Assembly: GCF_000284375.1 (NCBI RefSeq)
Contig: NC_017249.1
Span: forward strand, 868,001 to 932,000
Length of the DNA: 64,000 nucleotides
Reading direction: 5' to 3'
From: Bradyrhizobium japonicum USDA 6
Lineage (GTDB): Bacteria > Pseudomonadota > Alphaproteobacteria > Rhizobiales > Xanthobacteraceae
The notes under the pieces were generated by a model that was not told the origin of the DNA, searched no databases, and worked only from the letters and a program-made list of their open reading frames with translations. How positions within the stretch are numbered: position 1 is the first letter of the stretch; every line of letters starts with the position of its first letter. The position numbers and the translations under genes are program-made. Of the stretch, positions 29,899 to 36,858 are shown one piece after another.

Positions 29899-30873
29899 AT
29901 GATCACTCGCCGTACCGCGCTGGGCCTGCTCGCCGCCAGTCCGCTTGCAGCCACCCCGCTGTCGAAGGCCCTTGCCGCCGACTATCCGGCCCGGCCCGTG
30001 AAATGGGTGGTCGGCTATCCGCCGGGCGGGGCCACCGACATCCTGGCGCGGCTGATCGGTCAGCGGCTGTCGGAACGGCTCGGCCAGCAATTCGTGATCG
30101 AGAACAAGCCGGGCGCCGGCAACAATATCGGCACCGAATCGGTCGTCAATGCCGAGCCCGACGGCTACACGCTGCAACTGGTCAATCCGGCCAACTTCAT
30201 CAACGCGTCGCTCTACGCCAACCTCAAATTCAACTTCGTGCGCGACATCGCGCCGGTCGCCTCGTTCCAGCGGGTGCCGAACGTGATGACCGTCAACAAG
30301 GACGTTCCGGCCAAGAACGTCGCCGAGTTCATCGAATATGTGAAGGCCAATCCCGGCAAGGTGAACATGGCATCGTCCGGCAACGGCACCTCGGTGCATC
30401 TGTCCGGCGAGATGTTCATGGCGATGACCGGCTGCAAGATGCAGCACGTGCCCTACCGCGGCGCGGCGCCGGCGATCACCGACATGCTCGGCGGCCAGGT
30501 GCAGGTGATCTTCGACAACATGCCCTCGATCATCCAGCACATCCGCTCCGGCTCGCTTCGCGCGATCGGCGTCACCACCACGGAGCGCTCGTCGCAGCTG
30601 CCCGACGTACAGCCGATCGCCGACACCGTGAAGGGCTACGAGGCCAGCGCGCTGTTCGGCATGGGCGCGCCGAAGAACACGCCCAAGGAGATCATCGCCA
30701 AGCTCAACAATGAGATCAATACGCTCATGAAGGAGCCCGACATGACCAAGCGCCTGGTCGAACTCGGCGGCGAGCCGCGGGTGCAGACGCCGGAGGCGTT
30801 CGGCGAGGAGATCAAGGCCGAGACCGAGAAGTGGAAGAAGGTCGTCGAGTTCGCCGGCCTGAAGGTCGAGTAG
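29899..30873 (+). CDS. Bug/TctC-type periplasmic solute-binding protein
   Basis: A 324-residue tripartite tricarboxylate transporter substrate-binding receptor. It has an N-terminal twin-arginine-like signal (MITRRTALGLLAASPLAATP) and the family patterns YPARPVKWVVGYPPGGATD, FVIENKPGAGNNIGTE and YRGAAPAITDMLGGQVQ. Such proteins bind carboxylates or other small organic compounds in the periplasm and usually deliver them to TctAB-type transporters. No TctA or TctB gene adjoins, as is common for this expanded family. RBS TTGGGAGAA precedes the ATG. A strong terminator follows. Confidence 0.92.
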   Translation: MITRRTALGLLAASPLAATPLSKALAADYPARPVKWVVGYPPGGATDILARLIGQRLSERLGQQFVIENKPGAGNNIGTESVVNAEPDGYTLQLVNPANFINASLYANLKFNFVRDIAPVASFQRVPNVMTVNKDVPAKNVAEFIEYVKANPGKVNMASSGNGTSVHLSGEMFMAMTGCKMQHVPYRGAAPAITDMLGGQVQVIFDNMPSIIQHIRSGSLRAIGVTTTERSSQLPDVQPIADTVKGYEASALFGMGAPKNTPKEIIAKLNNEINTLMKEPDMTKRLVELGGEPRVQTPEAFGEEIKAETEKWKKVVEFAGLKVE

Positions 30874-30897
30874 CGATCTTGTGACCCCTGAGATTGG

Positions 30898-30925
30898 AGC
30901 CCTGCCGCCTGGCAGGGCTTTTTTC
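30898..30925 (+). terminator. Rho-independent terminator
   Basis: AGCCCTGCC-GCCT-GGCAGGGCT, a perfect 9-bp stem followed by TTTTTC, 24 bases after the solute-binding protein gene. Confidence 0.92.
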
Positions 30926-31023
30926 TTTGCGCACTTCGTTCCGTTGATCTGGAATAAAATGGCGCGGCGAAACCTGATGATGCATGGCGCGTATCTCGCG
31001 CCGTGCAGAGAGGACTCTGGATC

Positions 31024-31302
31024 ATGCGCAAGACGCAATTGGCGCTGCTGACGCTGGGCGCGACGGTCCTTGCCGGCTTCGTCACCATCATGCCCGCGGC
31101 GGCCCGCGACTATCCCTGGTGCGCCCAGGGCAGCGAGTATGACTATCCCGGCGAATGTGCCTACAGCACTTATGAGCAATGCCAGGCCAGCGTGTCCGGC
31201 CGCTTACTGTTCTGCGGACCCAATCCGCTCTTCGCCTATGGCCAAGCGCCGCAGTCTCGGCCGCAACCACGTCGCCGCCCGCGGCCCATCGCAACGTACT
31301 AG
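31024..31302 (+). CDS. DUF3551 family small secreted protein, copy 1
   Basis: A 92-residue exported peptide. The signal ends near AAARDYPWC. The mature part has the DUF3551 pattern: YPWCAQGSEYDYPGECAYST, then EQCQASVSGRLLFCGPNP, with four spaced cysteines likely to form disulfides. The C-terminal tail is Pro/Arg-rich. This family is greatly expanded in Bradyrhizobium and relatives; its function is unknown. A second copy follows 117 bases downstream. Confidence 0.85.
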   Translation: MRKTQLALLTLGATVLAGFVTIMPAAARDYPWCAQGSEYDYPGECAYSTYEQCQASVSGRLLFCGPNPLFAYGQAPQSRPQPRRRPRPIATY

Positions 31303-31419
31303 TCGCGCGCGCATTGCGCAGCTGCGTATTTTTTGCGCGATCGTTCCGGAATAAACCGGCTCCGCGAGCCTTTCCCTCTATGAGGTCGCATGTCGCGCGG
31401 CGAACATGGGAGATCGGTC

Positions 31420-31677
31420 ATGCGCAAGGCGCAATTTGTGCTGGGCAGCATAGTCCTTGTGTGGCTCGCTGGCGGGAGCCCGGCGCGCGCGGACTATGAT
31501 TACGCGTGGTGCATTCAGAACTCGGAATACGGCTATCCCGGCGACTGCTCCTATCAGACCCGCGAGCAGTGTCTGATGAGTGCGTCGGGCCGCAAGGGCT
31601 ATTGCGCGCAAAATCCTGGCTACACGGCCGTGCGGTCTCCGCCGTCACTACGCGGTCGGCGCGTTCCGCCATACTAG
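31420..31677 (+). CDS. DUF3551 family small secreted protein, copy 2
   Basis: An 85-residue homologue of the preceding gene with the same cysteine layout (YAWCIQNSEYGYPGDCSY, then EQCLMSASGRKGYCAQNP) and signal peptide (FVLGSIVLVWLAGGSPARA). The ATG has GGGAGATCGG upstream. GGAATAAA lies 72 bases before the start, against 73 in copy 1, hinting at a shared promoter element. Tandem duplication is the simplest origin. Confidence 0.85.
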   Translation: MRKAQFVLGSIVLVWLAGGSPARADYDYAWCIQNSEYGYPGDCSYQTREQCLMSASGRKGYCAQNPGYTAVRSPPSLRGRRVPPY

Positions 31678-31762
31678 TCGCGCCTTACACTGACCTCTGC
31701 CTGATCACGCAGTCGTGCAGATCCGGACGCGCGGGTTCCTGCTTGACGCTTTCTCGCATACG

Positions 31763-31792
31763 TCTATACTAAACCATATGGTTAAGTATAGA
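31763..31792 (+). promoter_or_regulatory. Palindromic operator spanning the arsR-type start codon
   Basis: A near-perfect palindrome of about 30 bases with a single mismatched pair, centred on CCATATGG. The ATG of that centre is the start codon of the ArsR-type gene, so a bound repressor would cover the translation start. The arms are TCTATACT and AGTATAGA. Such AT-rich palindromes are typical ArsR-family binding sites; autoregulation is inferred. Confidence 0.7.
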
Positions 31793-32230
31793 GACGAGAC
31801 GCTCGACCGGACCTTTGCAGCGCTGTCCGATCCGACGCGACGTGCCCTTCTCGCACGGCTCGGCGAGCGGGACGGCCTGTCGGTGAGCGAGCTGGCCGCG
31901 CCGTTTCCGGTCTCGCTGCCGGCGATCATGAAGCATCTCGACGTGCTCACGGATGCGGGCCTGATCGTGCGGGAGAAGACCGGACGCACGGTGTCCTGCC
32001 GGCTCACCGCGCAGCCGATGGAGCAGGCGATGAACTGGCTCAATCGCTACGCGCAGTTCTGGTCCGACAAGTTCGACCGCCTCGCCGCCTTCGTGGAGGA
32101 AGAGACATGGCCAACGCAGCCGTCAACGCCGATCCCGGCACAGCCGAACGTCCAAGCCTCACGCTCACGCGCCGGCTCCGCGCACGGCCGGAGAAAGTCT
32201 ACGCCGCCTGGACGCAAGCCGCGCAGCTAG
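31778..32230 (+). CDS. ArsR-family transcriptional regulator
   Basis: A 150-residue winged-helix regulator. The core ETLDRTFAALSDPTRRALLA, then VSELAAPFPVSLPAIMKHLD (recognition helix) and GLIVREKTGRTVSCRLTAQP, is characteristic of the ArsR subgroup that pairs with SRPBCC/AHSA1 proteins. No metal-binding Cys motif is present, so the ligand is probably organic. After about residue 108 the reading frame continues for some 40 residues through the start of the next gene; this tail is Pro/Ser/Arg-rich and probably not functional. The start codon sits inside a palindromic operator. Confidence 0.9.
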   Translation: MVKYRDETLDRTFAALSDPTRRALLARLGERDGLSVSELAAPFPVSLPAIMKHLDVLTDAGLIVREKTGRTVSCRLTAQPMEQAMNWLNRYAQFWSDKFDRLAAFVEEETWPTQPSTPIPAQPNVQASRSRAGSAHGRRKSTPPGRKPRS

Positions 32231-32574
32231 TCCAGTGGTTCGGGCCGCCGAACATGAAGCCGGCGACGCTGGACGCCGAGCTCGATGTCCGTACCGGTGG
32301 CCGCTACCGCATCAGCTTCATCGGCGGCGACGGCGAATATTTCGAGGCCGGCGGCACCTATCGCGAGGTCGTGCCGAACGAGCGGCTGGTATTCACCTGG
32401 GCCTGGCATTCGACGCCGGAGCGCGAATCGCTGGTGACGATCACGCTGAAGCCGGATAGCGCCGGCACGCTGATGACCTTCCATCACGCCCAGTTCTTCG
32501 ACGAAACCGCACGCGACAATCATCAGCGCGGCTGGAGTTCGTCCCTCGACAGGCTCGACGCCTTCGTCGCCTGA
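32107..32574 (+). CDS. SRPBCC/AHSA1-domain protein
   Basis: A 155-residue START-like domain protein. The pattern LTLTRRLRARPEKVYAAWTQ and LVQWFGPPNMKPAT is the AHSA1 signature, and the C-terminus HQRGWSSSLDRLDAFVA matches the family end. These small helix-grip proteins bind hydrophobic ligands and are usually encoded next to an ArsR regulator, as here. GAGGAAGAGAC precedes the ATG. It overlaps the regulator frame by 124 bases. Biological ligand unknown. Confidence 0.9.
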   Translation: MANAAVNADPGTAERPSLTLTRRLRARPEKVYAAWTQAAQLVQWFGPPNMKPATLDAELDVRTGGRYRISFIGGDGEYFEAGGTYREVVPNERLVFTWAWHSTPERESLVTITLKPDSAGTLMTFHHAQFFDETARDNHQRGWSSSLDRLDAFVA

Positions 32575-32590
32575 CACCATGGAGGATACC

Positions 32591-33325
32591 GTGCAGCAAC
32601 ATCAGATCGTCTCGCGCGAGCAATGGATCGCGGCCCGCAAGGCCCACCTGGCGCATGAGAAGGAGCTCAGCCAGGCCCGCGAGCGCCTCGCCGAGCAGCG
32701 CCGCGCACTGCCCTGGGTGAAGGTCGACAAGAACTATGTGTTCGACGGACCGAACGGCAAGTTGACGCTCGGCGATCTCTTCGGGGGCCGCCCGCAGCTC
32801 GTGGTGCAGCACGTGATGTTCGCACCCGACTGGGAGGCCGCGTGCAAGAGCTGCTCGTTCTGGGCCGACGGTCTCGATCGCATGGTGCCGCACCTCGCCG
32901 CCCGCGACACCTCCACGGTTGCGATCTCGCTGGCACCTAGCGCCAAGCTCGAGGCCTTCAAGAAGCGGATGGGCTGGACCTTCGACTGGGTCTCGTCAGG
33001 GAGCAACGACTTCAACTACGACTACGAGGTCTCGTTCACGCGCGAGCAGATCGACAAGGGTGTGCCCAAATACAATTTCGGCACCACGCCGTTCTACGGT
33101 CCGGAGCTGCCCGGTATCAGCGTGTTCTATCGCAACGAGGCCGGCGAGATCTTCCATACCTATTCATGCTTCGCGCGCGGTCTCGACATGATGAACGCGG
33201 CCTATCAGTATCTCGACCTCACCCCGCTCGGTCGTCACGAGGACGGCCTGCCCTATCCGATGGACTGGGTCCGCCTGCGCGACCAGTACGAGCCGCAGGC
33301 GAAGGGGGCGTGCTGCCACGGGTGA
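32591..33325 (+). CDS. DUF899 family thioredoxin-like protein
   Basis: A 244-residue protein of the DUF899 family (predicted thioredoxin fold). Blocks include VSREQWIAARKAHLAHEKEL, PWVKVDKNYVFDGPNG and WEAACKSCSFWADGLDR, which holds a C-x-x-C pair. I prefer a GTG start because GGAGG lies five bases upstream and homologues begin at this point; an ATG four codons earlier is embedded in that GGAGG and lacks its own site. It is the third gene of the ArsR-SRPBCC operon, a common grouping in rhizobia. Biochemical role unproven. Confidence 0.88.
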   Translation: MQQHQIVSREQWIAARKAHLAHEKELSQARERLAEQRRALPWVKVDKNYVFDGPNGKLTLGDLFGGRPQLVVQHVMFAPDWEAACKSCSFWADGLDRMVPHLAARDTSTVAISLAPSAKLEAFKKRMGWTFDWVSSGSNDFNYDYEVSFTREQIDKGVPKYNFGTTPFYGPELPGISVFYRNEAGEIFHTYSCFARGLDMMNAAYQYLDLTPLGRHEDGLPYPMDWVRLRDQYEPQAKGACCHG

Positions 33326-33356
33326 GGGGATAGGCGCGTTGTGTCCACATTGACGG

Positions 33357-33524
33357 TGTCATCGCCCGGCCTTGACCGGGCGATCCAGTATTCCGAGACA
33401 GCAGTGAGTGAAACGAGAAGCCGCGGCGTACTGGATTCCCCGCTTGCCGCCTACGCTAAAGCTTCGGCGCCCCTAGATTGAAGCCCCGGCGAAGCCTTGG
33501 CTAGCCGGGTCGCGGGGCATGACA
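33357..33524. repeat. Long imperfect inverted repeat
   Basis: GTGTCATCGCCCGGCCTTGA at the left, CGGGGCATGACA at the right, and an internal CGCGGCGTACTGGATTCCCC block. It lies between two convergent genes and belongs to the same class as 20507 and 29244. Confidence 0.65.
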
Positions 33525-33543
33525 GCGGAGGCTGAAGCGCGCC

Positions 33544-34786
33544 CTACCGCTTGGCGTCGGCCTGCTCCGTGCCATTGCACGAGATCAGCATCGTGTACGG
33601 CCGCGCGTTGCCGGCGATGTCGGTGGTCTTGAGCTCACCCTTGGGCTCGGCGGTCTGGTAGGGCACCACGGAATTGTCGAGGAAATCGCGCAGCATGCCG
33701 GTCTTGATGGCGAAGTTGATGTTCTCCGGAATGTTGCCGGTCGCAGCGACGATGCGCAGTGCGGGGATCTTTGCGGTGACCACGCCCACGATCTGACCGG
33801 TGGTGTCGAACAGCGGGCCGCCGCTATTGCCGGGCTGCACTGGCGCGCTGATTTGCAGGAAACGCGTGTCGTTGCGCATGCCGCTGAGCGAGCTCGCGAT
33901 ACCGGTCGTCACGGTGAAGTCCGACGTGAGCAAGCCATGGAAGGGAAAGCCGATTACGATGACGGAATCGCCGGAGCGGATCGAGCGATCGCGGATCCGC
34001 GCAAAGTCCCTGAATGTCGTCGTCGACGGCGCCTGCAACAAGGCGAGATCGTTGTTGACGTCGCTCGATACGACGCGCAGCACCATCGCGGCCTCGCCGG
34101 TGAGGTTGCCCTTGATGTCGCCGACGCAGCCGTCGATCACATGGTTGTTGGTGACGACGTGGCCGTTCGCACTGACCACGAAGCCGGTGCCGGTCTTGGC
34201 CCTGGCAACTTTACCGCCGGCCGGCGGCGCCTGCTTGTCCGGCGCAGGCTGCGGCTTGGCGGCGATCCTGGTGAAGTCGCCGGCCTTTTCGAGCCCGTCG
34301 GCTTTCACCTTGGTCACGCAATTGGCCAATGCGGCAATCACCGGCCCGGTCGAGGTCAGATCGAAATTCAGAACGGCGCGGCCGGCTGTCGCCACCATCA
34401 GGCTCGCCTTCTGAAACGTACGCACAACATTGACCGGCATGATGGCCGTGAGCATGTTGGGCTGGTACGCCGTGGCGAACAGCCTGGCTTGCTCCTGCCC
34501 GTCAAAGGTCACGTCGATCGCGGCGTTCTCGCCCTTGTTGAAGCGGTAGCTGGGACTCGCAAAGGCGAGCGACCATGTGCCGGCGGAATTTTGGCTCACG
34601 ACGAGGATGACGCCGTTCGCATAAGGCGTCGTCGCGGCACAATGGGAGAAAGCGCCCGTCTCGTCATTGCTGAAGGCGCCGCCGATCCAGTTGCCGACAT
34701 TGACGCTGCCGAATGGTCCTTTCGCATGCGATGCCGGCGACGCTCACCTGCAACAGAGACGCAGCGACAAATGACTTAAGCCACAT
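33544..34786 (-). CDS. Trypsin-like (HtrA-type) serine protease, apparent frameshift after signal peptide
   Basis: A secreted serine protease with a C-terminal trypsin-like domain: His in TNNHVIDGC, Asp in VNNDLALLQ and Ser in QPGNSGGPLFD. The N-terminal part is an uncharacterised domain rich in Ser/Thr. The mature frame extends upstream of its first usable start (GTG at 34599) through GPFGSVNVGNWIGGAF and SHCAATTPYANG to a stop at 34744-34746. A good signal peptide, MWLKSFVAASLL, lies in another frame starting at 34786, preceded by GGAAG. Removing one base near 34744 joins them. Either a pseudogene or a sequence error. No PDZ domain is visible. Confidence 0.75.
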
Positions 34787-34918
34787 ACTTCCTTCCCCCG
34801 GAATGCTTTTGAAGCCATCTTATCCGGCCGAAGTCATGCGGCGCAACCGACAGTTGTTTACGTGGATCGGACCATCCGGCTGCGACTTCCGGGCTTGCCT
34901 TTACTTTGCGGTGCGATA

Positions 34919-34937
34919 TACTTTGCGATACAAAGTA
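34919..34937. promoter_or_regulatory. Candidate operator upstream of the sensor/regulator/uppS operon
   Basis: TACTTTG-CGATA-CAAAGTA, a perfect 7-bp inverted repeat 53 bases before the first gene of the operon, with an extra half site (TTACTTTG) about 15 bases upstream. Position and symmetry suggest binding by the winged-helix regulator encoded second in the operon. Confidence 0.6.
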
Positions 34938-34989
34938 ACGGGACGGGCGGTCCCGGTTGATTGGGCGGAGCGGGGTTTTGGCGTTGCCA

Positions 34990-35607
34990 ATGCGCGATCT
35001 CGACAAGGCACTGGCCGACATCGTGGCGATCCGCAACCAGATTGCGGCGGGCACGGCGTTCCGCGGCTATGGTCCGGCGACGATCGCTGCGACGGGCGCC
35101 GTCGCGCTTCTTACCGCAATCCTCCAATTCTGGCTGCTCGGCGATCCCACCAGCGAGCCGGTCGGCTTCTTCTTCGGCTGGTTCGTGGCCGCGGTGCTCT
35201 CCGTTCTGATGATCGGCATCGAGATGCGCGCGCGGTCGCGCCGTCATCATTCCGGCCTGGCCGATGCCATGATCCACCAGGCGGTCGAGCAGTTCCTGCC
35301 CGCGGGCGTCGCCGGCGTGCTGCTCGCGGTGGTGATGTGGAAGTTCGCGAGCGAGACGCTGTGGCTGCTGCCCGGCCTGTGGCAGATCCTGGTGTCGCTC
35401 GGCATCTTCGCCTCGGTTCGTTCGCTGCCGCGCACCGTCGCGCTCGCCGGCGCCTGGTATTTCGTGTCGGGCTTCGCGGTGCTGGTCCTGGCGAGCCAAA
35501 CCCACACGCTGTCGCCATGGACCATGGGGCTGCCCTTCGTGATCGGGCAGTCGGTGATGGCGGGCATTCTGTATTTCGCGTCCGGAGACCATGATGTCGA
35601 AGACTGA
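34990..35607 (+). CDS. Membrane protein co-encoded with a winged-helix regulator
   Basis: A 205-residue inner-membrane protein with about five to six hydrophobic segments, including TIAATGAVALLTAILQFWLL, EPVGFFFGWFVAAVLSVLMI, and MGLPFVIGQSVMAGILYFAS near the end. It starts MRDLDKALADIVAIRNQIA, a soluble N-terminal helix. It overlaps the next gene by 14 bases, a strong sign of translational coupling. It may sense or modulate the partner regulator, but this is inference from pairing only. Confidence 0.75.
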   Translation: MRDLDKALADIVAIRNQIAAGTAFRGYGPATIAATGAVALLTAILQFWLLGDPTSEPVGFFFGWFVAAVLSVLMIGIEMRARSRRHHSGLADAMIHQAVEQFLPAGVAGVLLAVVMWKFASETLWLLPGLWQILVSLGIFASVRSLPRTVALAGAWYFVSGFAVLVLASQTHTLSPWTMGLPFVIGQSVMAGILYFASGDHDVED

Positions 35608-35968
35608 CAGCGCACCCTTTTCCTATGAAGGGCTCGACCGCGTCATCCACGAGAAGGCGCGGCTCGGACTTCTGACCTCACTAATGGCGCATCCGAAGGG
35701 CCTGGCATTCGCCGACCTCAAGCAGCTCTGCGGCCTCACCGACGGCAATCTCAGCCGGCATCTCGCCGTGCTCCAGGAGGCCGGTCTCGTCGAGGTGACC
35801 AAAGGCTATGAGGGCAACCGCCCGCACACGACCTGCCGCCTGACCAAGGCCGGCCGCCGCCGCTTCCTCGACTATCTCGCCGTGCTCGAGCGGCTGGTGC
35901 GCGACGCCGCCAAGGCCGCCGGCCGCGACGCGCCGCCGCTTGGCCGTCTCGGTATCGTCTCGACCTGA
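35594..35968 (+). CDS. Winged-helix transcriptional regulator (MarR/ArsR-like)
   Basis: A 124-residue regulator with one winged-helix domain: LDRVIHEKARLGLLTSLMAH, FADLKQLCGLTDGNLSRHLA (recognition helix) and AGLVEVTKGYEGNRPHTTCR (wing). It ends in a basic, Ala-rich tail. Two adjacent ATG codons compete; the second is better spaced from GGAG. Its likely target is the TACTTTG palindrome upstream of the operon. It lies 28 bases before the UppS-type gene, implying control of isoprenoid chain elongation. Confidence 0.87.
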   Translation: MSKTDSAPFSYEGLDRVIHEKARLGLLTSLMAHPKGLAFADLKQLCGLTDGNLSRHLAVLQEAGLVEVTKGYEGNRPHTTCRLTKAGRRRFLDYLAVLERLVRDAAKAAGRDAPPLGRLGIVST

Positions 35969-35996
35969 TCCCCCTTTTTTGACCGGAGACTTTGCA

Positions 35997-36737
35997 ATGC
36001 AAAGCGACATGACCTCTCGCAACGAGAAGCTTCACGTCGGCATCATCATGGACGGCAACGGCCGGTGGGCGACGCGCCGCGGCCTGTCGCGCGTGCGCGG
36101 CCACGAGGCCGGCGTCGAGGCGATCCGTCGCATCGTCGAGGCCGCGCCCAAGCATGGCATCGGGACGCTGACGCTCTACGCCTTCTCCACCGACAATTGG
36201 CGCAGGCCGAAAACCGAGGTCGCGGCGCTGATGACGTTGCTGCGCTTCTATCTCGCCAACGAGGTGCAGAGCCTTGCGAGGAACGGCGTGCGCCTCACCG
36301 TGATCGGCCGCCGCGACCGTCTGCCCGACGGCATCGCCAATGCGATCGCGCGCGCGGAAGCCGCCACCGCGCACGGCAGCGCGCTTCACCTGCGCATCGC
36401 GGTCGACTATTCCGCGCGCGACGCCATCCTCAACGCCGCAGCGAAGGCGGCGGCACTGACGAGCCTCACCCGCGAAGCCTTCTCGCAGCTCGTCACCGGT
36501 GAGGTCGGCCTGCGCGACGTCGATCTCATCATCCGCACCTCCGGCGAGAAGCGGCTGTCGGACTTCCTGCTCTGGGAAGGTGCCTATGCCGAGCTGCACT
36601 TCACCGAGCGGATGTGGCCCGAATTCGACGCGAGCGATCTCTCCGCGGCGCTGGCGTCGTTCCACGGCCGCGAGCGCCGCTTCGGCGGCCTCCAGGCGAT
36701 CATGCCCGACGAGGTGCCGTCACTCTCCCGGGTGTGA
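35997..36737 (+). CDS. uppS: cis-prenyltransferase (undecaprenyl diphosphate synthase family)
   Basis: A 246-residue Z-type prenyltransferase that condenses isopentenyl diphosphate units into long-chain polyprenyl diphosphate, normally the lipid carrier for peptidoglycan and O-antigen. Motifs: IIMDGNGRWA (catalytic Asp), RGHEAGVEAIRRIVE, LTLYAFSTDNWRRP and IIRTSGEKRLSDFLLWEGAYAEL truncated at its usual position. The canonical uppS of alphaproteobacteria lies with frr, cdsA and dxr, so this copy beside its own regulator is probably a second, conditionally expressed enzyme. Confidence 0.92.
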   Translation: MQSDMTSRNEKLHVGIIMDGNGRWATRRGLSRVRGHEAGVEAIRRIVEAAPKHGIGTLTLYAFSTDNWRRPKTEVAALMTLLRFYLANEVQSLARNGVRLTVIGRRDRLPDGIANAIARAEAATAHGSALHLRIAVDYSARDAILNAAAKAAALTSLTREAFSQLVTGEVGLRDVDLIIRTSGEKRLSDFLLWEGAYAELHFTERMWPEFDASDLSAALASFHGRERRFGGLQAIMPDEVPSLSRV

Positions 36738-36858
36738 CGCACGGCACGGGACAACGAGCTGTTCGTTTTCGGCCGCATGATTGGCAGCGGTGTCCAAGCC
36801 GCGGACGGGCGGTCTCGGTTAGGTGTGCGGTCCACGCAACCTGCCGAGAGCATCACGC

